DNA of 64,000 nt, taken from positions 248,001 through 312,000 of the forward strand of contig NZ_AUBH01000003.1 in NCBI RefSeq assembly GCF_000429145.1, given 5' to 3'. The notes under the pieces were generated by a model. The model made no database searches, was not told where the DNA came from, and saw only the letters and a program-made list of their open reading frames with translations. The position numbers and the translations under genes are program-made. Shown in pieces: positions 46,040-56,400 of the stretch (position 1 is the first letter of the stretch; the number at the start of each line of letters is the position of its first letter). This DNA comes from Aestuariibacter salexigens DSM 15300. GTDB lineage: Bacteria > Pseudomonadota > Gammaproteobacteria > Enterobacterales > Alteromonadaceae.

Positions 46040-49000
46040 TCACAGAGATCTTACCAGCCTGAAACCAGTATTCTCTTCGCCATTGCTTCCGACGCTCCGG
46101 CGGCTTTCCACCACACAATCACGGTATTCATCATCCCAGTACCCTCCCATTGCGACAAAAACGCCACCATCCGATACAAGTTCCTGTGCATTGCCTAAAT
46201 GGTTTGTAATGCCCCAAGCATTGACTGTGTCACGAGATTCGTAATTGATAAGTTCCATTCTAATTCCTGCGACAAGATTGCCGCCGGAGAAAACACGGCA
46301 GTTTTTCTCTTTCGTTTCACCATTCCCACCAGCACGGGCGGCATGCTGCCATTGCTCAACAGTTGGCACCCTGTAGTTAAACCCGGTGCTATCACTTAAC
46401 CATTGAGCAAACGACACAATCTCAGCGACCGGACGGCCGACCACAGGATACAATTCAGGTCGACGATATGACTGAGCCGCGCTTTTCAGATCATTAATAG
46501 ATGCACCACATTTGCCAGTTTGCTCACAAAACACCTCATAAACACCAAGCCGAATTTCATATCTTGAGATGGCATATGGCGTTTGCTGGCCTGTCATCCC
46601 GGGAACAACGACCATGTTAGGCCCCCTTACATTGTCCAGCATATAGTCACTGCAAGATTTTCCATTCCCCGCCATCGATTCCGTGCATGGCACTGCAGGT
46701 CGACGTTTAGGTTTGCTGATAGCCACGGGCGGCGCAGTCTTTACCGTCTCTTGTACTGGCTCACTTTCTGGCTCGGTTTGCGGCACCTCAACCTGTTTCA
46801 CCTGAGGCTCTTCAGGGACGATTGTTGAACTTGGAGATTCGTTGCTGACAGCAGAGCGACGTTCAACGTTAGGCGTGGAGACCGGAGCTGACTGAGAGGA
46901 AGACATAGAAATGTCAATATTGGCAATAATGGGGTTGTTGGCAAAGCGCTCTAATGCAGAGTTTTTGATAGCTAGTGCAGCCGCCGGATCGGTTTGCGCG
47001 ACGCTGACGATATTTTCCGCCACACGATAAAGTTCATAAAGCCGATCAAGCTCATTGCTACTAGGCAACTCTGCGCGAGCTCTGTCTATATTCATCTTTG
47101 CGTCAGTAAAGTTACCCAGCCCTGCAGCCTGACTGGCAAGCTCTTGATACTTCTGGCTAAACTCCGTTGCAATCTCCAGAGCCAACTCGGCATCCAAGAC
47201 TCCTAAACTTCGTAGCTCCTGACGTTTTTCTTCTGCACTTTCAAAGCCACTTGCTTGTATCTGAGACGTCAACTCAGCGCGAATAGAGTTGATCCGAATT
47301 TGCTTTTGCCTTGCTTCTTCTGCTGCTGCGTATGATTGTTGCGCTTCATCTATGCGGTCGAGATAAATGCCGGTATCTCGCGAAGGGTCAAATTCAGATA
47401 CGACATCAACCACTTCTCTGGCTGCAGAAAAGGCATTATTTAATAGTTGCTCATCAAACAATGTCAGATACGATGTAATGATGCGAGTTTTGACATCCTG
47501 TTTTCGCTGCTCAGCCACATCAAGCTGCTCAAAATCGCGGAGTAACTTCTTCAATGCGCTTTGACGAACTGTAGAGTCTTCCCTCTCGAGCAATGTCAAT
47601 AACTCCCGCTCAAGCTCAGCAGCTCTTGTCTCCACCGCCTGCATCTCCAATGTTTGGGATTTTTGGGACAATTCGGTTTGCAACTGCTTAACCATGACAT
47701 TATCAGCAAAATATTCGGCAAGCGCATTGGCATCGTCGAGAGCTGATGCAAGGTCAGAATTGCTTTGCGAGCGTATTTGCTGCATGAAGCGGGTAATGAA
47801 CTCCTGCTCTGCAGAATCGATCACCAAACTGCCCTGTGATTCAATTTTAAGCGTCTCTACCGCCGCTTCAAATGCAATAATGTCGCTTGCGTTTAACTGC
47901 TGTTTACGGGATATGTCAATGACATTTTGCTCGAGGGCAGCAATACGCTGTTGCTCTTGTAGTTGCCGCTGTTCGGCAGCCTGACGGTCAAGCAGGTTGC
48001 GCTGATCCTGTTGAGCAGCAACCAGTACTCCCTCCTCGTCTGTAATAGAGGTTTTTACTGCCTCTGACTTTGCGAAGCTTCCCGCTTTATCCAATGCTGC
48101 CTGGGCGTCTTCCCAAAGCTCCTGCGTTCTTGCTCTACGGGCTTCGAGTAGGTAGCTTGATGCAACCACATCACTCATTTCATTTACATCGGATTGTGTG
48201 GGTTTTAATTCGGCAAACCTAGCATTCTCAAGCTCCACAGCTTTAGGTTCACCTTCTCGTGATAAATTGCGAATTCTTCGTTTTGCATCCGCGATCTGGT
48301 TTTGCCACTCTGTTTTCAGATCAGCAACTCTGGACTGTAGCTTTGAAACATCTATTAACTCACTGTTATCTGCGAGCAAACTCTCCGCTTGCGACCATTG
48401 TGCGGTTTCAATCAAAGGCTCTAACTGGTCAGTTAATACATCTTCAACCATGCCCTCTATACGTCTGAGTAATTCGTCTCGAGGAGCCAGATTTCGAAGT
48501 GAAGAAATAGCGGTACTAGCACTGGTAAACTCTTGCAATGTCGCATCGTCGGGTATTGCACTTAACACTTGCCGTAGCTGTTGCACTTCGGCTTTCACAG
48601 CAGCAGCATCACGTCGCTCAACGATGCTGGCAAGCAACTGACCATTTTCTTCAATGAAGGGCGTGAGTGCTTCAAACTTTTGATAAAAACCTGCTGCAAA
48701 TTCTGCCATTCTAAACGCGCTGTCAAAATCACCGTCACTCACGCTCTGGTTGATTTCCTCATACAGTTTTGTACGCGGCGCCGCGCTTCGCAGGAAAGCA
48801 TCATCTGGGTTAATTTGCTTAATTTCATTCCATATCGCATCGAATGACGCAAAGGATGTTTTAAACTCGTCGCTTGGCATCTCTGTTAACAACTGCGATT
48901 GAGCATAAAGTTCTTTCAATCGATCGTCTTTCAGTTTTTCGAACTGCTGCTCGGTCTCATTGAGCTTCAATTGCAAAAACCTGCCATCACCCATATTTTT

Positions 49001-51853
49001 TGCAACCGTTCGACCGTACTGCAAAACCTGACTTGCCAGTTCAAATTCTCCGCTTCTGGCTAAGCTGATTGGGCGGTTTAGCAAATAGCTTTCTAACTTG
49101 CCCTTGACTTTGTCATTGGAGAAGAAATCCTGCTGAGCGCTTTCACTTTTATCAAACCACTTATCAAACTCAATCAAAATGGCACTATCTTTTCGCGCTG
49201 TCAGCAGCGCTTCGAATTCGGACAACTCTTTATGATTGAGATAAAAATATGTCCCAGATGTCCCGATAATTAATGCCGATGCGATAGCGATGCGCGTAAC
49301 TTTTTGCTTTGTTGACAGCTTGACTTCTTGCTTGAGAAATTCATCCAGAAACTCTTTTACTGAGGGGGTCCTGTCGTTTCTTTCAAACGCCAGACTGCGC
49401 TGTAAAACCTGACTCTGCCATGGCTTTAGCTTTTTCAGCTTGGGTGGTTTCAGCCCCATTTCTGCAGCTTCAACAGCAGGGATCTTTTTGCCATCTTTCA
49501 AGAAGGGATGACGGCCACTGATAAGCTCATAAGCAATACATGCCAGCGCATAGATATCATCGCGAGGATCCGCATCTGCGCTATTATCAAGCATTTCCGG
49601 CGAGGCATAGGTGGGAGTAAGCGCACCAATGTCACCGGCATCAAAGGTATCATTATCGGTGTGTTCACCGGTTGAGGCGGCGCGGGCGATACCAAAATCA
49701 AATACTTTGACTTCGTCACGCGATATAAAAACGTTGCCCGGCTTCAAATCACTGTGCACCACGCCTCTTCTATGCGCATACTCGAGCGCAGAGCTAAGCT
49801 CTTTAATCCAGCGCCGTGCGGTTGCCAGTTCAACGCCATTAGGGTGTTGTTTGATAACCTTGTTCAGTGGGTCGCCGGTCATCAACTCCATGGTCATGAA
49901 GATGTGTTGTTCATCACGGTCGAAGTCGAAAACATTCACAATGTGAGGGTGAGCAAGATTCTGAGTTTTCCTTGCTTCCCGTTGCAACGCTTTCAACGAA
50001 TCAGGATGGTCACGGAATTCATCGTTTAACACCTTAACCGCGACTTCAGTTTCAACATCGCCGGCGTCTACACGACGAAGGTCCTCGGCTTTGTACACAT
50101 CACCCATACCACCCCGACCGATAAACTCAATCAGCCTGAATCGGTTCTTAAGCACGCTGCCAACAGATACGTTATCGACATTTTCAGAGGCTTGAAATGG
50201 CTTACTCCAGGTTGATGATGTACCTGAGGTTAGCGACGTCTCTGTATTGAAAAAGGTATCCGTCTCGGTCGATGAAGTAATAGATGTAATGGTGTCACTG
50301 TCAGAGTCATCGGTAGACACTTTTACCCGTGTTTTGTCATCATCTTCTTCTGCAGCGCCATCAACGGATAATGGACGTTTGGGCGCAACGACAGTTTTGT
50401 CGTCATCTATATCATCTGGCTCTTCTCGAGCCGGCTTTTTAATTACGGTTTTATCGTCATCCTGAGACTCTACCGATGGTGTTGGCGTGTGCTGCTTAAT
50501 AACGGTCTTATCGTCATCATCTGCATCAGACTCAGGTTCGGGGTCGGGGTTAGGTAATGCGCTGGCTTGTGGCTTTTTAATGACGGTTTTATCGTCATCC
50601 AACGGTTCGTCTTGATTTTCTTCAACATCTGGCGACGTATCGGGAACGTGTTCAGGCTCTGGAGTCTGTTCAACGCCCGCATCGACAGTTTCTGCGGAAT
50701 CAATATTGTCACCTTCGGTAACCAATACGTCGCCGCCAGTCAAGTCTTCTTCTAACGCTAGATTCGCTTCACTAACCGGATCAGACTCCTGATGCTCACC
50801 CTCATCAGGCGATAAGTCAGCGGCCACCGATTCAGGCTCTAATTCAGGCTCTAATTCAGGCTCTTGCTGAATTTTGTCCGGCCACTCAGCCTCACTGCCT
50901 GCTTCCCTGGCCTTATCCCTTAGGTGTTCGTATACCGCCTCGTTTAATGTTTCTTGCAGGTACGCGTCAGCAATTATAGCGACGAGTTTTTCATGCTCAT
51001 CTGACTGTGCTAAAAGATCCAAAGCCGTCTGTTCAAACGCCTGATAGCTCATGCGATGCTTTAAGAACGTATCCAACACTTCGGTTAAAGTCTGAGCAGC
51101 AGATTTCTCCTCACCTTCTGTTTTTGGTGTGGGTTTTTCGTTCTCCTGTTCATCTGATGCGGTCGATCCGGCCTCAGGCTCAGAGCTTTCGTCCTGCTCA
51201 GAGGCGACTTCACTGCCTGAATCAGATGTATCTTCAACTAGCACCTGAGACGTTATCTCTTCAACGCTGTTGTCTTCCTGAATACCTGCATTGTCATCTT
51301 GAAGTTCTGCCTGCTCTGATGGCGATATAACTGTTCGACTGACAGTTTTCCCCAGAGTGTCAGTTTGAGAACTTTCTGCTCGCTGTGTGGTTGCACGATT
51401 GATCGTAGCAAAGAGCGCCTGACACGCCGACTTAGGAAGAAGTTGGCGCTCATCCAGTTGCGTAACGATTCGATAGTACTCATCAAGCTTATTCAAATTA
51501 TCGAGCAGCTCGCGTTCCAGTGACTGCTCCAATTCGTTCAGTGAGCACAGCCGCTTCTGGTATTGTTTTACTGCTTTTTGAAATGATAGTCCGCTAGCTC
51601 CTGATGAACTTGGCGTGTTTCTCTGCGTATCTTTAGCAGACGTTTCTGCTGGGCGAGAACTATCAAGATAAAGTGCGTCAAACGTTTGTTTGTCAATAAG
51701 TTTTCGACTAAACAATTCGAGCAGTACATGTTGGATTTTAGCTCGGTTATCTTCAGATGCATTTAGCGCATCCTGAAGATCCTGCTTTAGTTGAGAAAGG
51801 GATAAACTGCCGTCGAGGAAGCGTTTAAGACTGGTTTTAAATGCATCGATCAT
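46040..51853 (-). CDS. Giant T6SS Ser/Thr protein kinase (PpkA-like) with FGE-sulfatase-like domain
   Basis: A 1937-residue protein. Three ~60-residue helical repeats come first (2-60, 89-150, 255-316). An acidic linker (~320-560) holds five D-K-T-[VR] motifs. The kinase domain (~568-830) has FIGRGGMGDVYKAE, the catalytic loop VVHSDLKPGNVFI (HSD in place of HRD) and VFDFGIARA, so it should be active. A membrane segment (~850-870) is followed by a long periplasmic helical/coiled-coil region (~880-1600), a Pro/Glu-rich linker and a C-terminal formylglycine-generating-enzyme-like domain (~1721-1937, ending NTGFRLVRSL). Kinase and phosphatase next to tssM and tagF match the threonine phosphorylation pathway that controls T6SS in Pseudomonas and Agrobacterium. 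The ATG at 51853 lies one base after the phosphatase stop; an in-frame start at 51874 is possible. Confidence 0.9.
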   Translation of the reverse strand: MIDAFKTSLKRFLDGSLSLSQLKQDLQDALNASEDNRAKIQHVLLELFSRKLIDKQTFDALYLDSSRPAETSAKDTQRNTPSSSGASGLSFQKAVKQYQKRLCSLNELEQSLERELLDNLNKLDEYYRIVTQLDERQLLPKSACQALFATINRATTQRAESSQTDTLGKTVSRTVISPSEQAELQDDNAGIQEDNSVEEITSQVLVEDTSDSGSEVASEQDESSEPEAGSTASDEQENEKPTPKTEGEEKSAAQTLTEVLDTFLKHRMSYQAFEQTALDLLAQSDEHEKLVAIIADAYLQETLNEAVYEHLRDKAREAGSEAEWPDKIQQEPELEPELEPESVAADLSPDEGEHQESDPVSEANLALEEDLTGGDVLVTEGDNIDSAETVDAGVEQTPEPEHVPDTSPDVEENQDEPLDDDKTVIKKPQASALPNPDPEPESDADDDDKTVIKQHTPTPSVESQDDDKTVIKKPAREEPDDIDDDKTVVAPKRPLSVDGAAEEDDDKTRVKVSTDDSDSDTITSITSSTETDTFFNTETSLTSGTSSTWSKPFQASENVDNVSVGSVLKNRFRLIEFIGRGGMGDVYKAEDLRRVDAGDVETEVAVKVLNDEFRDHPDSLKALQREARKTQNLAHPHIVNVFDFDRDEQHIFMTMELMTGDPLNKVIKQHPNGVELATARRWIKELSSALEYAHRRGVVHSDLKPGNVFISRDEVKVFDFGIARAASTGEHTDNDTFDAGDIGALTPTYASPEMLDNSADADPRDDIYALACIAYELISGRHPFLKDGKKIPAVEAAEMGLKPPKLKKLKPWQSQVLQRSLAFERNDRTPSVKEFLDEFLKQEVKLSTKQKVTRIAIASALIIGTSGTYFYLNHKELSEFEALLTARKDSAILIEFDKWFDKSESAQQDFFSNDKVKGKLESYLLNRPISLARSGEFELASQVLQYGRTVAKNMGDGRFLQLKLNETEQQFEKLKDDRLKELYAQSQLLTEMPSDEFKTSFASFDAIWNEIKQINPDDAFLRSAAPRTKLYEEINQSVSDGDFDSAFRMAEFAAGFYQKFEALTPFIEENGQLLASIVERRDAAAVKAEVQQLRQVLSAIPDDATLQEFTSASTAISSLRNLAPRDELLRRIEGMVEDVLTDQLEPLIETAQWSQAESLLADNSELIDVSKLQSRVADLKTEWQNQIADAKRRIRNLSREGEPKAVELENARFAELKPTQSDVNEMSDVVASSYLLEARRARTQELWEDAQAALDKAGSFAKSEAVKTSITDEEGVLVAAQQDQRNLLDRQAAEQRQLQEQQRIAALEQNVIDISRKQQLNASDIIAFEAAVETLKIESQGSLVIDSAEQEFITRFMQQIRSQSNSDLASALDDANALAEYFADNVMVKQLQTELSQKSQTLEMQAVETRAAELERELLTLLEREDSTVRQSALKKLLRDFEQLDVAEQRKQDVKTRIITSYLTLFDEQLLNNAFSAAREVVDVVSEFDPSRDTGIYLDRIDEAQQSYAAAEEARQKQIRINSIRAELTSQIQASGFESAEEKRQELRSLGVLDAELALEIATEFSQKYQELASQAAGLGNFTDAKMNIDRARAELPSSNELDRLYELYRVAENIVSVAQTDPAAALAIKNSALERFANNPIIANIDISMSSSQSAPVSTPNVERRSAVSNESPSSTIVPEEPQVKQVEVPQTEPESEPVQETVKTAPPVAISKPKRRPAVPCTESMAGNGKSCSDYMLDNVRGPNMVVVPGMTGQQTPYAISRYEIRLGVYEVFCEQTGKCGASINDLKSAAQSYRRPELYPVVGRPVAEIVSFAQWLSDSTGFNYRVPTVEQWQHAARAGGNGETKEKNCRVFSGGNLVAGIRMELINYESRDTVNAWGITNHLGNAQELVSDGGVFVAMGGYWDDEYRDCVVESRRSVGSNGEENTGFRLVRSL
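50315..50601 (-). repeat. Five D-D-D-K-T-[VR] motif repeats in the kinase linker
   Basis: The kinase linker contains DDDKTVIKKP, DDDKTVIKQ, DDDKTVIKKP, DDDKTVVAP and DDDKTRVKV, spaced by 15-25 variable residues (~418-510). At the DNA level, copies of TCGTCATC with TTTTAT or similar recur. The threonine is a candidate site for phosphorylation. The same motif opens TssL. Confidence 0.85.
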
Positions 51854-51854
51854 A

Positions 51855-52619
51855 TCACTGCTCTTCCGCTTCAAACTTTACAGCAACCAGGGTGATATTA
51901 TCCCGCCCACCTTTTTCGAGCGCGGCATCGACAATATTTTGCAAACTCTGGTACAGGTCGTCATCGCTACAGAGCAGTTCATGAAACTCTTCATCCGTAA
52001 GCTCTTTTTCAACCCCGTCACTACATAATACGAGTACGTCACCGGGCTCGATATCCACCATCATAAAGTCAACGCACAAACTTTTATCTGAGCCAACCGC
52101 TCTGGTGATCACATTCTTCTCTGGATGCGATTGTGCCTCTGCTTTGGTTATTTCACCGGCATCAAGCATCTCTTGAACAACCGTATGATCTTCGGTTAGT
52201 TGCCTAAACCCATCTTTTTTCAATGCGTATAATCGACTGTCTCCCGCCCAGTAACACACAACAAAGTCGTTACAATATGCAAAACCGACTACCGTGCTAC
52301 CAATCACTTCCTGCTTGGCAGATGCCATTTTGTATAGCGAGTTATTAACTTTCAGCAGTCCCCGCTCTATGGCGTCAACAAACGCCACGAAGTCTCCCTC
52401 ATCACGTATTTTTTGTAACTTTGCTACGATTGCCTGGCTCGCCACATCTCCCGCGTTGTGGCCTCCCATGCCATCAGCAACGGCCCAGTGCGCATCGGAG
52501 TCGTTCAGCATCATGGCATCTTCATTGACTCGTCTTACTTTGCCTTCATGGGTGATACCAGCACTTTCAAAAACAAACTGCTTCTTATCTTGAACAGGCT
52601 TACTAGGATTGCTTTCCAT
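51855..52619 (-). CDS. T6SS PP2C-family protein phosphatase (PppA-like)
   Basis: A 254-residue PPM/PP2C-type phosphatase that would remove phosphate from threonines set by the neighbouring kinase. Metal-binding aspartates lie in RVNEDAMML, WAVADGMGGHNAGDVAS (~47-63), VLVLCSDGVEKELTDEE and GGRDNITLVAVKF at the end. The kinase starts one base after its stop, and tagF ends directly before its start (shared base at 52619). In Pseudomonas aeruginosa the PpkA/PppA pair switches the H1-T6SS on and off; the same role is inferred here. Confidence 0.92.
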   Translation of the reverse strand: MESNPSKPVQDKKQFVFESAGITHEGKVRRVNEDAMMLNDSDAHWAVADGMGGHNAGDVASQAIVAKLQKIRDEGDFVAFVDAIERGLLKVNNSLYKMASAKQEVIGSTVVGFAYCNDFVVCYWAGDSRLYALKKDGFRQLTEDHTVVQEMLDAGEITKAEAQSHPEKNVITRAVGSDKSLCVDFMMVDIEPGDVLVLCSDGVEKELTDEEFHELLCSDDDLYQSLQNIVDAALEKGGRDNITLVAVKFEAEEQ

Positions 52620-53482
52620 TAGAATCCCTTAATGAACTTTTGAAACTGTGAGGAAACCGGCAGAGTGTCATGTAACACCACCTGACGTGGAATATCTTCG
52701 CTCCCCTCAGACAGCCAGATACAACCACTAGACAACATGCTTTTTGCCGCGTCTTCATTCATCAGCATCTCGCTATCAGCAAGATTGACTCCCGGGGCAA
52801 ACTTCTTCGCACCTTTTAACAGCATAGAGGCATTGCGCTGTTCTTCAGACAAACCATCGATGTACGCCTCAACTAAATCTGCGTAATTGTGTCCCAGCTG
52901 TTGACATAAGGTCGATACAATAGACTCAAGCATGCCAATTTTTGCTTGCAACGCTTTTTCAAAAGGACTGTCTGGCTCAAGCGCCGCGTTTACCTTCATC
53001 TCATTTGTTAGTTCAGCCGTTGCAAATATTTCGTCAACGTCACTCAAATTACGCTCAATTTTTACCAGTTCCAGCGCTTCAACCTGCTCACAAAACCGTT
53101 CAAAGTCGGCATTTTCATCCAGCACGTCGAGGAGCATCGTTTCAGCAGATGTAAACCAGTCAAAATAATGTTCAAGCTCGTCATAGTGATGAATGACTTC
53201 ATCAGCCTGGGCCATCAGGACCAAAGGGAAGTGTCTTCCCACTTTATCTGCGCTGGGGATCCAAACGCCCATCCAGTCACTGTCATCCAACACACCTTTG
53301 GCAAAATGAAAATGCCAGATCGGCGCCACTGCATAACGCTCAAGCCATGTTTTACCAAGCTGCTCCCTACTTTCATGCAAACCAAGCTGAAAAAATTCAT
53401 AAAGCTTATCGGTGACTACTCGCGACAAACCTCGGCTCACGAAATCCCCTTTGGCGGGAAGTTTTCCGTAAAACCCTGCCAT
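52619..53482 (-). CDS. tagF: T6SS-associated protein TagF (ImpM)
   Basis: A 287-residue protein of the TagF/ImpM/SciT family. The start AGFYGKLPAKGDFVSRGLSR is the family signature, followed by PIWHFHFAKGVLDDSDWMGVWIPSADKVGRHFPL. In Pseudomonas and Agrobacterium TagF represses T6SS after translation, apart from or along with the phosphorylation pathway (in some species fused to PppA). Its start overlaps the tssM stop by one base (TGATG), and its stop overlaps the phosphatase start, so these are strictly coupled. Confidence 0.93.
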   Translation of the reverse strand: MAGFYGKLPAKGDFVSRGLSRVVTDKLYEFFQLGLHESREQLGKTWLERYAVAPIWHFHFAKGVLDDSDWMGVWIPSADKVGRHFPLVLMAQADEVIHHYDELEHYFDWFTSAETMLLDVLDENADFERFCEQVEALELVKIERNLSDVDEIFATAELTNEMKVNAALEPDSPFEKALQAKIGMLESIVSTLCQQLGHNYADLVEAYIDGLSEEQRNASMLLKGAKKFAPGVNLADSEMLMNEDAAKSMLSSGCIWLSEGSEDIPRQVVLHDTLPVSSQFQKFIKGF

Positions 53483-56400
53483 CAGAGCTCCCTCGGCATC
53501 CGGCTGCTTTGTAATAACCTTGCGCCAATTGGATTAAATTCGGTGTCCACGCGCAGTTCATAGGTGGCATTAAAACCACCGGTTGAAAAAACAATCTCGA
53601 ATGTCGAGTTTTGCGCCGTCGGAGACAAGCGGTGGTTATCCAACAAACGGAAAAGAGACCATGGTCCGGTTTCAAGCTCAGACGCGTTTTGATTGTCCAC
53701 CGACGTGAACATCAACTGTGCCCGTTCATCGCCCTGTTCCAACGGCCACACCAGCTTTCTGGAGCGTCGTGGGCCATGAGCATAAAGCAGTTGCTGACTT
53801 CCAAGCTGAAGTTGGAACTGAGCAACATTTCCATCAAGCTGTTTGGGAGTCATAGTGAACGACAGACGCGGTGACATCGCACTGCCTGAGAAGAACAATT
53901 CAGTGATTTTATGTGCGTTCTGCAATTGAGATATGGTCGAAGAAGATAAACCAAAAGTTTCTCCATCCAAGGCTTTTTCTGTCCACTGGGGCGATCGCGT
54001 ATTTAAGAAAGGCTCCAGATAGGTATTTAAGAAGCCATCAAATAAACCGTCAGGTCGGAAGAAAGAGGAGAAATCCCGCAGCTCTACTTCAATATCAGTT
54101 GAACCATCAAAAGGATACCGACCTTCTATTGCTCGCTCATAGGTAGGTAAAATTTCTTGCTGCCAAAGACCATTAATTTCACTCTTAGCCTGCGTTAACA
54201 GCATTTTCCACCCCATGCTCGATAAGGTGTTAAACCAGACTTGCATTTCCTGAGGCATCAATGAACGCGCTGACTTAAGCGTCATGAATGGATCCCTGCC
54301 GGTACTCTTTAGCCTGGCATTTACCGCATCAAAGGCGGTGGTCGGTGAGAAACCATCAAACATCGTCTGGTTAATAAACAGCGAGAAACTTCTGGCATCT
54401 TGCATGATGCGGTTCAAAGCAGGCTCACCACGGCTTGATTCAACCAGTCGATGAAACGCAGCAAAATGGTCACTAACCACCTGACCTGGCAAACTTGCCA
54501 GCCCCGCTTTCTGCGATACCCGTGAAATCCTGTTAGCCTGATTTATCGCTCGCTGTGCCGTTGAGCTAACCACTCCGGCTGCCTCACCTGCAGCCTGCAT
54601 ATCGACATCGGAAGACATGGGCTGCGACAGATTGGTTTCACTGGCGACGGTGTAAACAAGCGTCTCAAGGGGGCCATTAATACTGGTAAACTGTTCAATA
54701 GTAGCCGCGCCCTGACTTACCGTCTGGGTCTCAACCAGGGTGATATCCCTTAACAACTTGCTCCAGGTATCGATGTAATCCCGGTAGTAGCGCTGATATA
54801 GGTCCTGTGTCAGTTTTGCTCTGTCAATTTCACCGCCCCTGCTGTTATGTGCACCCAATACCCAATTGTTATCCAGATAATCTTGCGCTTTTTGTGCAGA
54901 GTTGGGGATGAAATCATTGTAAAACCCAGATTTAGTGAACATCCCGGGAATAAATATCCCCCCTACGTCCTGATTGGAGCGGCTTCTGAACACGTCGATA
55001 CTAAAGTTGCCCGCAATATCTCGGATGTACAGGTTTTTGCTGCGGTCGCTTTCCAGACTTTGCTTAACATTCAGATAAACCTGTTCAGACAGCGGCATAC
55101 GTTTCAGCGTTTCCCTCGCTGCAGACACGATCTGCTCGTTTGGCGCAAAGTGATTAAAATTAAAATCCAGTAATGCGCCATGGTGCGTTTTTAATTGCTC
55201 CACAATACTTTTTTCAATGGCGTACTGTCTTTGCCAGTCTGCTTCAAAAAGCCCAAACAGCCAGTCCCTTTCAAACGGTACTTCAGCTCTTTCATGCATG
55301 CCTGCGTACATAAGGTATGCCTTCAGCACATCGTAAAGTGCCGAGGTATCACCATCATTAATGATATTGATAAGCAACTCTTCGAGGCGCGCTTTAATCA
55401 TAGGCAATAACTTATTCTCCAGCGTTTCCTGATATAAGCTATTTGTCGCCACCGAGAACTCTGGCTGTTGGCTAAGCCCGAGCGATGCCATTCCCACTTC
55501 TTTGTTGTAGGTCTCCTTTGTTGCACGTGCGGCATTAAGTTCCTCAAGCACCCGCTGAAAATCAGAACCTACCCATGCTGAATTGTTTGGCTGGATCTCT
55601 GCTTTTTCAAACTCAAGCAATTGATTCTCAGTAGTCAACAACGTCGATTTTTCTGATTGATAACTCATTATCAATCCCACCGCTAATGCGATAGCAGCCA
55701 TCGATGCCACCACGTAGCCAGCAATGCTTAGTCGCTGCAGTATACGTTTGAAAGACTGGTCAACACCGGCAATATCAGCCTCGGGAATAATGACTTTTGT
55801 CAGTAAATCTTTAATGAAGTAACTGCGCCCTTTACTGCTCATTTGCAGAGAGTCGTTACTGTCCATGCCTAATTGCTGAGCCATGTTTCCCAGCAGTTGG
55901 TCAAAAGGCGTGCCTTGCTGGGTACCAGACGTAAAGTAGACCCCGCGCAGCAACTGCGTTGACTGGAAGCGATTGCTGCCGAAAATACTCGACAGAAACA
56001 TTTCAACGCCTTGCTTGAGTGACCCAAATTGGGCAGGAAAACCAATTATTCTGGCTTTTTTCTCAGGGTCTCTCTCATTCGCGACCCTCTCGATAAGCTG
56101 CTGATGGATACGTTCGTACAATGCATCCAATGCACTGGAAAGCTCTTCCTGAGAGTAATCACTCTCTGAATTCTTCGACAGCGCGAATGTATGTCCCCAA
56201 ACCTGCGCACGTTGTTCAGATTCCAGATCGCCGAAAAAGTCATTGAACCCCGCGATCATGTCGCATTTAGTGAACATAAAATAGACGGGAAATTGTGTAT
56301 TCAGATGCTGGCTTAATTCTTCGATACGCTTTCTGATGGTTTTGGCGTAAAACATCAGATCATTTTCTGACAATGTCAGCAAGTCTGTAATACTTACGGC

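Noticed and set aside
50247-50465. Serine-rich ORF on the plus strand opposite the kinase linker
   Set aside because: It is the antisense of the acidic D-K-T repeats.
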